From Diadema setosum (lineage: Eukaryota > Echinodermata > Echinoidea > Diadematoida > Diadematidae): a DNA stretch of 64,000 bases. Position numbers and translations under genes: made by a program. The notes beneath the pieces are model-generated. The model searched no databases. It was not told the DNA's origin and saw nothing but the letters and a program-made list of their open reading frames with translations. Below are positions 25,420 to 37,842 of the stretch, in pieces. The stretch lies in the NCBI RefSeq assembly GCF_964275005.1, contig NC_092686.1, positions 45,258,333-45,322,332 of the forward strand. The letters are read 5' to 3'. Numbering within the stretch: position 1 is the first letter of the stretch; every line of letters starts with the position of its first letter.

Positions 25420-26448
25420 TTCAGTTTTCTTCAAATTTGTTGTAAGAAGACAAAGTTTTGACTTAGAAATGATCGACTAGCATGATGTAATTAGCACATA
25501 ATTTTCATATTTTGATCAGAAAGTTTATTTCAAATACAGTGAAATCCAGCTTACCAGGTAGGCAACCTTAACTTAGGTATGCAATGGTCACTGTAAATGT
25601 ACAAATAAAACCATTGTTTGAAATAAAAATATACTGAGCGAGATGACTGGATGACACATAAAACTTCCAAGAATAGGAAAAGGACAAATTTGAAGATCAC
25701 ATACAATTCTGTTAAATAGAAAGTTGATGTAATACAGTATCAAAAGTGTGCATTTCTGATGGTATCTGGAAAATGTGTTGCATGACCCTTACCCCTTTCA
25801 AAGTCACTGTTTTGCTTTGTTTTGTTTTTGCTTTTTAAGAGTACAAACCCACATACATGTTCTTTGGTTATTGTGGGTCTTACAGTAGACTTTGGCACCT
25901 TTGGAGTCATTATGTGTTGGCAATATTATGACTACAATGTGTCATTTTCATAGTGACACTTCGCTTTCGGTGCATTCCACTAGCCGTCCACTTGACTGGG
26001 TGTGAGAAGTTATCTCCTACCATGTGGCTAATTGTCTGTCTTATGTGACAGTCACATGCATTGATGTCAGAGAGCTTTAATAATGTGTGTACAAAATATC
26101 GCTGGTCGGAAAAATTATATCACGGCAAAAAATGATGATAGTCATTCAGGGAGATTCCCCTGGTCTTCCTTCTGCTGAATCAGCCTGTCAGTGGAGAATA
26201 TTATTATAGTGTTGATCCTGTACACATCTATTTTCTCTAATAAACATATTCTGCCTAATAAGGGACATTAGTACATATTTGTGGCCATAAATCAACATAC
26301 AAAACCAATACATGTCATTAATCCCCCCCCCCCCAAAAAAAAATGTTTTGTTTATATGTGTGCATACCTGTTTTTCTTAAAAGATTAGGCATCATTACAG
26401 TTTTCTCCGACACAGCATATTGAAATATAATTTGCAATCATACATGTA

Positions 26449-26601
26449 AACCCTGCCTAAGTCGACCTTGCATAAGGTCTTTTCAAGTCGTCTTCTCTTT
26501 ATATTTTATTTAAATGTATTTTAATACCGCACAAGTTAAATTTTTCTCAGTCAAAGCTATTTCTTCAGTCCACATACATTTGACTTAGGCAAGGTTGACT
26601 G
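26449..26601. mobile_element. TA-flanked MITE with CTGCCTAAGTCGACC ends
   Basis: CCCTGCCTAAGTCGACCTTG at the left is mirrored by tgacttaggcaaggttgactg at the right, with TA outside each end. About 153 bp, AT-rich interior. Confidence 0.6.
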
Positions 26602-27311
26602 TACATGTATCATCCATAAAATTTTGATATGTATTCTTTGACATGGTTTTATTCAAAACTATTGTATAATGAAATATTAGGTAGTTTACAAGAATTGTGC
26701 ATACAATAATACATACAGTGTATTTAAAAATATATACATAAGAAGCATTGTAATGTCCTTATGTAAAGCCTTTTGCCACCTTAAGAATAAGAACATTAAT
26801 GATTTATAAGCACTGACAAGATAACATACTTTCACAACTGCCTATCTTATATGCTCTGCAATCTTGACAGAGGTAGTTGGTTTTGACATAAGACACAACA
26901 TAAACTTGACTACATAATGACTCCTGTCATATACTTGAAATTGTGCCAAATAAAACCAATTTGTGCCCATCAGGCTGGATAGTTGATACATTCCATGATA
27001 TGGGTTTCTGTTTCAGTGTTCGTTTAAAAACTGTGTGATGACGGAAAGATATCTTTACATTTGATCGAACAATAATACAGTCAGAGTGCCAACAAACATG
27101 ACTTAACCCTTCAATGCCCTCTGTGATAATGATTGTGATAATTCTCATAATTAAACACAAAGAGGAGTAACCCCTTGCAGCATTGTGTACCAACTTCATA
27201 AATTGAGAGATCCTGTTATTCACACTCTCATCAAGAAAAGTGCCCACAACAGCAGTGTCATGTTTTATTCTGGTGTAATCAGTTGAAATATTAATGGCAC
27301 ATCCCAAATAA

Positions 27312-29325
27312 AACGAGACATGAAAACTCGTCACATTGAGGACGAGTTAGGTGATACGCTTGTGGTCATCAGATGACGGTCATCTGTGATCGACAAAGAA
27401 AAGAATGTGATATAGGCACCTTGAAGTTATATTGAGCGTGCATGCGAAACCGTTTCTGTAACCACTCGGCCACGGGTCATCCACGGAAATGGTAAGACAA
27501 AAAAAAAAACAATGTATAGATATAACAGGGGGAAAGTCAATGCCCACTCAACTAACGTGGCCTGGTGAGCATCTATTGCATTGCTAGACGGAGAAGCGGC
27601 CCTGTAACGACTGAGGTCACTATGCCATTTCTGGCAACTTGGGAAAAATACGTCCCGCAGACATAAATCTATAATCGGCTGGTTTTGATACCTTGCCTTT
27701 AATCACAATTTTCAGTGTAATGACGTCATCAAATTACAAAACAATGACATCGTCTTGAAAGACAATTGTTCAAAGTACAACACCTCAGTCGTCGTCATTA
27801 CATACTATGATCGGTTTGACAAAGTCAACCTGCAAAATGTTGCTGCAGTCGAAGCAATGTGGTCTCCAACACACAAAAAAGAGGGATATGGCGTGTGTGT
27901 GTGTCTCTGTGTGTGTATAGGTGCGTTTATATACGAACGTGATTTCTACATGGACGAATATGTAATACAAAATTGAAGAAAAAAATAAAATAAAAAAAAA
28001 AATGTTTCGTGATCTTGTGGGGTTCGAACCCGCAATCTCACGTCTCTGAGACGGCGCCTTTAACCACTCGGCCATACGTCTCGACGAGAAAATATGGGGA
28101 ACGTAAACTTATGTATGTGAAAGATACATGGGGAATCGTTTTGTCCACATTCCATTTTCATTTTCAGTTTTAAACTGCAAAATTGTCAATCTGATGAGGA
28201 AATTTCAAAGAATAAAATGCATGATTACTGCAGCTTATTGTCTCAGCTACAACATATTAAAGTTTCAGAGGAAATGAAGCAAAATCAGCTGAGATAAAGG
28301 TGCTTAAACGTTGTTAAGTCAATTGATGCTTTTAAAAAAAATCACCTCCCATAGACAATACACGTAAACTTGTCCGATTTTGCGTCTTTACATTTAATCA
28401 CAATTTAAGGTATGATGACGTCATCAAATATCAAAAGCATGACATGGACTTAAAAGGCAAATGTTCAAAGTACAACATATCTGAATTTGGGATAATATTG
28501 AGCTTAAACAAGAGAGATACGAGCAAATGAATGTCAGAAACAGTACCTTAAAAAAATTAATTCCACTTTTTTGATTTCAGATGACGATATGATGACGTCA
28601 TATTGTAATTATGGAAATAATGATACTTGAAACGTTATTTTCAATTCATATGCTTTTGTAATATGCAATAAAAACATAGGGTCACCTGACGTTTTAAAGA
28701 GCTATGGCGAAATAAACAAAGACATGTTTTTTCACTATATTTGCACATAGATGCGCACGCGAAATTTCAACTTTGACGCCAGTGCATTGCTTTGTTATTT
28801 GTCAAAATCGATCAGAAATCAATGGATATTGTTACTCAAAGTATCAGGAATCCAGATCAGTCAAAAAATGTGCATTTTCATGTTACTGACGCGCTGTGCG
28901 CGCGAAAATGCGCGGACGGACGCGCACGCGCAAAATTGTTTGAAACGCTTAAAATTGTCTGAAACTTCGAGATTTCCCATTGGAAAGTTGTTTTGAGCCT
29001 TTTAAATGTTTGACGCGCGCTTACGCGTCCTAGATGACGTCCTAGGTAATTAGCATCAGAGAAAGAAAGATAGAGCGTGACCTGAACTTTATGTCCACAA
29101 AAACTGATACAGAAAGGACCTTTAGTTATGAAGTTATGATCGATCATGTAACATGGTCCGAAAATCACAAAATGGCGCCTAGATGACGTCATAGATACGT
29201 TACTGTCATGAAAACCTTATTGTGGCTAGATATTGTCATGAGACATGTTGACTGAAAATGTCATGTTACTCCGTAATGTCATTCTTGAGATATTGACGAC
29301 ACAAAATAGGCCAGAAAGAAAGAAG
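27312..29325. repeat. Tandem 2.0-kb direct duplication, unit 1
   Basis: It runs from 'aacgagacatgaaaactcgtc' to just before the matching 'aacgagatatgaaactcgtc'. Landmarks recur in unit 2 at an offset of 1989-2009 bases, with high identity by eye. Contents: a 'gtggccgagtggttac' tRNA-like 5' half on the minus strand (about 27460-27480), a fuller tRNA-like segment at about 28009-28082, a CpG-rich patch at 28890-29030, and four TGACGTCA palindromes at 27721, 28416, 28593 and 29184. No protein-coding capacity recognised. Confidence 0.85.
28009..28082 (-). repeat. tRNA-Leu-like pseudo-tRNA segment inside the 2-kb unit (copy 1)
   Basis: Minus strand: ATGGCCGAGTGGTTAAAGGC (A-box/D arm), an anticodon arm CGTCTCAGAGACG with CAG in the loop, a short variable region, and GGGTTCGAACCCC (T arm). 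The acceptor halves AGACGTA and AAGATCA do not pair, so this is a tRNA-derived promoter or SINE head, not a working tRNA gene. Confidence 0.7.
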
Positions 29326-31340
29326 AACGAGATATGAAACTCGTCACGCTGACGAGTTAGGTGATACGCTTGGGGTCATCAGGTGTCGGTCATCTGTGAT
29401 CGACAAAGAAAAGAATGTGATATAGGCACCTTGAAGTTATATTGAGCGTGCATGCAAAACCGTTTCTCTAATCACTCGGCCACGGGACATCCCCGGACAT
29501 GGTAAGGCAAAAAAGAAATGTATGGATATTACAGGGGGAAAAAGTCAATGCCCACTCAACAATCGTGGCCGCGTGAACATGTATTGCATTGCTAGACGGA
29601 AATGCGGCCTTGTAACGACTGATGTCGCTATGCCATTTCTGGCAACTTGGGAAAAATACGCGCCGTAGACATAAAGCCTATAATCGGCTAGTTTTGATAC
29701 CTTGCCTTTAATCACAATTTTCAGTGTGATGACGTCATCAAAGTACAAAACAATGACATGGTCTTGAAAGACAATTGTTCAAAGTACAACACCTCCGTCG
29801 TCGTCATTACATACTATGATCGGTTTGACAAAGTCAGCCTACAAAATTGTGCAGCAGTCGAAGCAATGTGGTCTCCAACACAAAAAAAAAAGGGATATGG
29901 TGTGTGTCTGTGTGTGTGTATAGGTGCGTTTATACGAACGTGATTTCTACATGGACGAATATGTAATACAAAATTGAAGAAAAAAAGTAAAATAGCTAAG
30001 TGTTTTGTTTCGTGATCTTGTGGGGTTCGAACCCGCAACCTCACGTCTCTGAGACGTCGCCTTTAACCACTCGGCCATACGTCTCGGCGAGAAAATATGA
30101 GGAACGTAAACTTATGTATGTGAAAGCTGAATCGGGAATCGTTTTGTCCACATTCCATTCTCATTTTCAGTTTTAAACTGCAAAATTGTCAACCTGATGA
30201 TAGGATTTCAAAAAATAAAATGCATGATTACTAAAGCTTATTGTCTCAGCTACAACATACTTAAGTTTCAGAAGAAATGAAGCAAAATCAGCTGAGATAA
30301 AGGTGCTTAAACGTTGTCAAGTCAATGCATGGTTTGAAAAAAAATCACCTCCCATTGACATAACACGTAGTATGGTCCGATTTTGCATCTTTACCTTTAA
30401 TCACAATTTAAGGTATGATGACGTCATCAAATTTCATAACCATGACATGGACTCAAAAGGCAAATGTTCAAAGTACAACATATCTGAATTTGGGATAATA
30501 TTGAGCTTAAACAACAGAGATACGAGCAAATGAATGTCAGAAACAGTACCTCAAAAAATTAATTCCACTTTTTTGATTTCAGATGATGATATGATGACGT
30601 CATAATGTATTTAGGGAAATATTGATACTTGAAACGTTATTTTCAATTCATATGCTTTTGTAATATGCAATAAAAACATAGGGTCACCTGACGTTTTAAA
30701 GAGCTATGGCGAAATAAACAAAGACATGTTTTTCGCTATATTTCCACATAGACGCGCACACGAAATTTCAACTTTGACGCCAACGCATTCCTTTGTTATA
30801 GGTCAAAATTGATCGGAAATCAATGGATATTGTTACCTAATGTATCAGGAATCCAAATCTGTCAAAAAATGTGCATTTTCATGTTGCTTACGTGCACTAC
30901 ACGCGAAAATGTGCGGACGGACGCGAACGCGCGAAACGCTTAAAATTGTCTGAAACTTCGAGATTTCCCATTGGTAAGTTGTTTTGAGCCTTTTAAAAGT
31001 TTGACGCGCGCGTACGCGCGCGTAATAATGTCCTAGGTAATTAGCATTAAAATGTAAGATAGAGCGTGACCTGAACTTAATGTCCACCGAAAATGATACA
31101 GAAATGACCTTTAGTTATGAAGTTATGATCGATCATGTAACATGGTCCGAAAATCACAAAATGGCGCCTAGATGACGTCATAGATATGTTACTGTCATGA
31201 AAACCTTATTGTGGCTAGATATTGTCATGAGACATGTTCCCTGAAAATGTCATGTTATTCCGTAATGTCATTCTTGAGATATTGATGACACAAAATTGTC
31301 CAGAAAGAAAGAAGAATAAAAAGAAATAAAGAGAGATTTT
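29326..31340. repeat. Tandem 2.0-kb direct duplication, unit 2
   Basis: Second unit, in the same orientation and with the same internal landmarks as unit 1: tRNA-like segments at about 29475 and 30011-30085, a CpG-rich patch near 30895-31025, and TGACGTCA at 29730, 30419, 30595 and 31173. It starts with a small hairpin (aactcgtcacgctgacgagtt) and is followed at 31352-31378 by a perfect hairpin of 'aggtgatacgct' with its complement. The same 'taggtgatacgct' occurs near the start of each unit, so the pair may be a multimer of a single mobile element. Confidence 0.85.
30011..30085 (-). repeat. tRNA-Leu-like pseudo-tRNA segment inside the 2-kb unit (copy 2)
   Basis: Same tRNA-like segment as at 28009-28082 with small substitutions; A and B boxes kept, acceptor stem not pairing. 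Confidence 0.7.
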
Positions 31341-31379
31341 GACAATCACAATAGGTGATACGCTGATAGCGTATCACCT

Positions 31380-32488
31380 AAATAGGTCCTTCCATGAAAA
31401 ACAAACCACCACTTACAATAATTATTACAAACTTAAACAACTTAAAGGTAAGACATAGTTCTCAATAGGGCACAAAATTCATCTTCCACCATATTTATTT
31501 TCAATATCTAAAGTCTAATGATATGGAAAGCATCTACCACGAAACTTGTTTGGCTGATTACTTGACTTTTATTCTTGAGGTGCCTGGCCGTTCAGAAGTG
31601 GGTAAATAGATACATGATGACATGATGATTGATTGAGCCCCAGCGGTAGTATTTTCCAACAAGCTGCCTGCCATTTACTCTTTAACACGAAAGATAGATG
31701 AATACTGCCATGGCTTGATTTGTTGATTATTGATAATTTATTGTAGAACATTTATGTATCAACCATGACCACACATGCTCTCAGAGTGTAATACTGTAAG
31801 CATACCTTCTGGCTAATATTTCACATTTTCGTCATTACAACTGAAATTGTGTTATCACAGCACTATTTCACACATTTCTTATGTGTATGTGTCCACTCTA
31901 TGAAGGAAAATATTGACAGTTTCTGCAGACTTGTGAAAACAATGTTTACCTTTAAAATGCATCTTTATACAATCCTTACACATTATTTCACTGAACACTG
32001 CAGCATATAAAATGGGCTAATGAACAAACTGTTGTGGTTTTCAGTTTTGAAGTATTTAGCTCATTCTTCTGACCACCACAGCAAAATTAGGAAAAATGAT
32101 GCCTCCGGCGACATTTCATGGCAAAGCCATAAAAAGTTATGCCATGCTGCACGCAGCAGTTTATATATATTCCAATTCCTAAGAGTGCAGATGGCACAGA
32201 TTTCACAATCATAGGATTCTTCCATTGCAGCAACAATGTTCACCGAATCTCTGGGATGAATATTTCTCACCAGATGAAAACAAGCTGAACACAAGAGGGT
32301 CAGTAATTTACACACTAACACTAATTTTATTTTTTTTGCATAAGTCACTGGGAAATAATGTATCTCATATATCCTGATCCAAATCATGGTGTAATATGCA
32401 ACAGCTAAAGATTGTACAGGGAATGAAAGTGTGAGTGAGAATGGCAGTTTCCACGGAGATTCATAGTTTTCATGTGAATGTTTTCATC
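31380..32488. other. Repeat-poor spacer downstream of the Nudix gene
   Basis: No coding signal. A short block 'gatgcctccggcgac...ggcaaagccataaaaa' at about 32098-32135 resembles the end of the element at 35080-35840 ('attcctccggcaccac...ggcggaggcataaaaac'). The 3' UTR of the minus-strand Nudix gene is expected here. Confidence 0.35.
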
Positions 32489-35400
32489 TCATTGCTCTTC
32501 CATATCCATTTCCCTGAGGCAGGTCATCCGTGTGTGACACTTCTCCCACAGTAGTTGACTTCAAAACTGAATCTGATGCATTTTGGTTGTGAAGTCAATG
32601 TAGTGTGGCTCTGTAAAAGCAATTAAATGGTAGGCTACTCAATAATAAAAAATCAGTGATAGTAAAAACAGATGGTGTGAATTGTGGACATTTGTATTAA
32701 AATTCAAGTCAGTTTTGTCGTATCTTTCAATGCAGTATGGGCTATTATGTCAATGAGAGTTATTTTACATGCCATTATCACAAACTATGTCTACAGAATG
32801 CAATTTAAGGAGTGATATTTACAACTGCACTCCAAGTTCAAGTAGAATCTCATACAAGAAATAAACTAAAACAAAACTACTTGAAAGTTCATTTTTTGAA
32901 ATTAGATACAAGTAAGGATTTTACAGAACTATGAAAAAGCTGTGTTTCATAAGACAGTAATCAGAATGCAGTCACATACGCAATAAATTAGACAATGATA
33001 TTATTGTCTGAATTGAATTCATTTACTTCAGAACTTGAGCATGGAGTAGGCTTCCAGTTTAAGTCATGTCCAATAAAATTTGTCACATTAAAGGGACTGT
33101 ACAGTACTGGTTGAGGTAGGGATTCATGTTTTGAACATTCCTAAGTGAGATAATGAAAAGCCTCTTATGAAATATGAAAGAGCATGTAATTTTAAGAAGG
33201 ATTCAACGTTTATTTGATGAAAATTGGTTTTCAAATGGCTGAGATATCCAAAAAAGTGCTAATAATAAAAGGCGACATGCCCCAACTTTATTAGCATCTC
33301 TTTGTTTCACCTTGTTTTTGGATATCTCAGCCATTTCAAAACCGATTTTCATCGAATAAACTTTTGATACCCCTTAGAACTGCATGCTCTTTGACATCTC
33401 ATAGAGTGGTTTCTGAATACCTCACAAAACGTTAAAAGCTAAATCTTCACCTCGACCAGAACTGTACACACCCTTTAAATTCTATGGTTTGAACCAATCA
33501 CAGACTATACTGCATGGGAAGCACTGATTACCTGTATCTGGAGTAATGTAGCCATGTCTCAGTAGAAAGTCAAGGTTAACGAGGCCACAGTTTGGCTTGA
33601 ACTGATCTGATGCAATTTCCTTTTTCACCTATGACAGTTATACATAGAGCAGGTTAGCATGTTGTCAGAGGAAATGTGCAAAGTTGTCATTAATTGCATT
33701 TGATGTGTCCTTAGAGCCCTTACCTGTGGAGGTTGCATCATAGGGTAGTTTACTAGTCCCCCCCCCCCCTTTTGCAATATCGACTTTCTGTTTTTAGTTC
33801 TGTGGCCATCACAACTGTTTTGTGGTTTTCAAAAGGACTCATCAGTATAGCAACCATCACAACAATTTTGCAGTTTACCATAGGACAATGCAAATTTCAT
33901 AACCATCAAAAATATTTGTGGTTCTTAAGGACCTCATTACTTTTGTAACCACCTCAACTATTTGTGGTTACCATTGGACAATGCCTGTTTTGTAACCATC
34001 ACAGCTATTCCATGGTTCCTGTAGGACACTGTATCAGATGACTACCTGAACACATTTCTTTCTTTTTTTCTACTGGTCCATGACTCACCTTTTCACTATC
34101 AATCTGATGTGTTACTTTCATTTCAATTACAATGCCTGTTTTATAAGGTACATTCCCCCTTCAAGGCACATCATTTTTGTGAATTCAAGTTTGTCATAAA
34201 GGCATAGCCCATTCATTGGACTTTTCAAACTGCTAATTAGATACTATGCTGATAAGATTAAACTTTTGACAGAATCTAGAATTTAAACACCATGGGACAT
34301 ACAATAAATTACACATTGCCCAAAAATGAAGGCTATCAGCACGAGTATATGCTTACATGCGAAAGGTGTACAAAGTTTCTCTTTCAATTCTACAGTTCAT
34401 ACGCATACAACACTAACTTGCTGTGGTGTAATATGCTTCACTTCCTACATATTATGATAAAGGTACGAAATTCAACCATTGCATCTAGACTTACTGTTTT
34501 TTCAATTCCGGGAATGGTTTCCCGTCCGATTGGGGACACTTCATCAGTTTGTCTGATTTGGTGTTGGGAAAATGTCTTTGCCAATCAGCAGACTCACTGC
34601 TGACTTTATTGTTCATAGTCAGTCATCGAGGAATTCTGCGAATTACAGAGTTGTACACTCGGAAGAGGTTGTGTCACAGTCCCCCACCCTTATTAAAGGT
34701 TGAGTTCTTGGAGTTGACATAGACGGCTTTCAGGACCCCAGTCTAACCTAACCTCTCCTGGGTTTTCAACTCTGTAATCCGCAGAATTCCTCGATGACTG
34801 ACTCCGAACAATAATGTTGACAGTGCGTCTGCGCCGATCGGCAAAGACACAACTGGCAAAATATTAAAATGACACATTTGTCACATATGTGTTGAATGTT
34901 CACCTTCCTTGACATACGTTTAATTGGATGAATAGGAGAGCATGCATTTGGGGATTTAAGGTCTTTAACTTGACTTTAACCCTTTCATAAGTTTATGCAT
35001 TGAGTAATTGTCACAGTATGGAGAAAAAGTGCAATTTCTGTATTGAATAGTAAATTGTTACCATTTTCATCTGGTCTTTGGACCCTATATTCAGAAGAGA
35101 ATCACTGTAAGGCAGAACATGCATAAATACTGTATGTACTAAGTTTCAATATAACTTGAGCCACTTCCGAGATATGGAGGAAGAAGTAAGTTCAGCACTT
35201 TCACTTGAACTCTTACCTTTTGACCTTTGATAGAGAATCTCTATTGGGTTATACATGCATACACCAAGTTAAAAAAAAAAAATAATCCTGCTGGCATTGC
35301 ATAAATATGAGGGAAATAGTAACATTTTGAAGTGTTGCCATTGACCTTTGACCCCATGAACCTAAAATCCCCTAGATAATCACTGCCAGTCAGTACATGC

Positions 35401-37805
35401 ATATATATACTATGTTCCATGAAGATACCTTGAACAATTTCCAAGATACGGAGATAAAAGTGAAATTCTAACATTTTGACTTGACCTTTTGACCTTTGAC
35501 GTCATGATCCCAAACTCGCACCACAGAATCTTAATTGGGTAATACATGTATACACTAAGTTTCAAGAAAATATCTTCAGGCATTGCATAGATATGGGGGA
35601 AATAGTGAAATTTTAAACATCTGACCTTGACATTTTGACCTTTGACCTTGAGCATGTGCACCCAAGAGTTGATAGGCACAACTTCACCCCTAATACACAT
35701 ACATGCCAAGTTTCATTAGGATACCTCAAAAGGTTTTTTAGTTACGCTGTCCACAAAATTCATTACGGACGGACGCAAGGACGGACAACCCGAAAACATA
35801 ATTCCTCCGGCACCACTTCGTGGCGGAGGCATAAAAACAGTGGGTCAAGATGCAATAATTTGATTTTGTAACTTTATTGAATGTTACCTGGATAAATCAG
35901 AACTCACATTAATTTCCCTTATATACTATAACTCACCTTCTCTACTGGCCAGAGAAAGAACTCACTGACCTCTCCATCACACACTTTGGGTTCGAACTCT
36001 GGGGAGAGCTCCAGGTCAAAGATGAACTGTGTCTCAGGGAAGAGTCCCCTCTCATCTTCAAAGAAGTAGCTGAAATTTTATGATGGGGAAAATGGGGTTA
36101 ATTTGAGATGAGGGGTACCCAGTGAGAAATAAGAAAGCATCTGTTCAATGACAATGGACAGTGCCAAACAGGAACAACAGCAATAAATATGAATATAAAA
36201 TATGGATAATCATCATCACAGAACAGCACTATTTGCAATATATTGAAGTAAACTGACCATACAGTCTTTTGATTTTCTGAGATATATGTACATGTATCTT
36301 GGGTACATATATAAAGGCATACATAATTATGCACAAGATATAAACTACGTGTACATGCAAACTTGTATGCACACTCACAACCTTCAGATGTGAGTGTGAA
36401 CAATGTACTTTGTTTACATATATTTCCTGCTCCTCTTTTATTTTTCTAGAATCGTGCCAAAAGTATGAAGAAAAAACTTAAAGGGACTGTACAGTACTGG
36501 TTGAGGTGGGGATTCATGTTTTGAACATTCCTAAGTGAGATAATGAGAAACCTCTTATGAAATATGAAAGAGCATGTAATTTTAAGAAGGATTCAACATT
36601 TATTTGATGAAAATTGGTTTTCAAATGGCTGAGATATCAAAAAAAGTGATAGTAATAAAAGGCGACAGGCCACGCTTTTTATTAGGATCTCTTTGTTTCA
36701 CCTTGTTTTGGGATATCTCAGCCATTTCCAAACCGAATTTCATCAAATAAACTTTTGATACCCCTTAGAATTGCATGCTCTTTGACATCTCATAGAGTGG
36801 TTTCTGAATATCTCGCAAAAACGTTAAAAGCTAAATCCTCACCTCAACCAGAACTGTACAAACCCTTTAACAATTCTAGTTGCTCTGTCACTGACCTGAT
36901 GGTTCCAACAGAGACAGCCTTTTCACTGACCTCCCTGGGTATGCTAGCCTCCTCTTCACACTCTTTCATCATACACTCTTTCACTCCAAGGCCTGCTGCC
37001 AGACCCCCTGCAGCCTGCAAGGAAACACAAACCAGATACTGTAAGTGTCGATATTTTCGCGTGATTAATTTTTAGCGCTGTGTGACTCAAAAACATATTC
37101 TCGAGTTCTTGAATTTGCGCTACACAATTGTCGACCCATTCAGAACGTGCAGAGAAAATTGTGCAGATGTTTTTGCGGGTTTTAGAATTCACACTCGCCA
37201 GAAGTAACGTGAAATACACAGAAAAAAAAATGTAGCATGAAAATTACTGCATTTACAGTAATATATGACCCAGCTTCAGGCTTGATCAGTCTAAACTCAC
37301 ATTATGAAATGTGTACTTTGCAGCAATATCTCATCTACATTTTACATTTGCTTTTCTCAGGCATTTTATGCATGAATGAAGATACTCCTTTTATGTTAAA
37401 AACCAGAGAAGGTATTACACAAACTGATATCATCGAAATATACATGTATAATGCATAAACTCATATAATTCCAATGAACATGTAATGACACAGAAACATT
37501 TCTATTCTAGCAGAATCAATATTCTTAATATGTGTTGCTCCTTCATAAGACTGCCAGAAACTCCACACATGGGAAATTTCATGAATACAGTCTTGGCAAA
37601 TGCTCCAATACCACAAAATCCACATTTGATGCAGTGATTTGTATTTAAAGAGGTAAATGGCTGCATGCAACTGCGTGTGTATTTGATGCTGTTTCATATC
37701 CATAACATGCAGATGAACTTGGTGAAAATCACTCTGTATGCAGACGTGGACACTTGGGGAAAAAGACACTACAGATCCTGCATCAGTTTTTGAAGAGCTC
37801 TTCAT

Positions 37806-37842
<37 letters not shown>

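Noticed and set aside
28009-28082. tRNA-Leu gene
   Set aside because: A and B boxes are present but the acceptor stem does not pair and the segment recurs within a repeat unit; treated as tRNA-derived repeat sequence.
31352-31378. Perfect hairpin as a transcription terminator
   Set aside because: This is animal nuclear DNA and the hairpin repeats a motif of the adjacent 2-kb units, so it is better explained as an element end.
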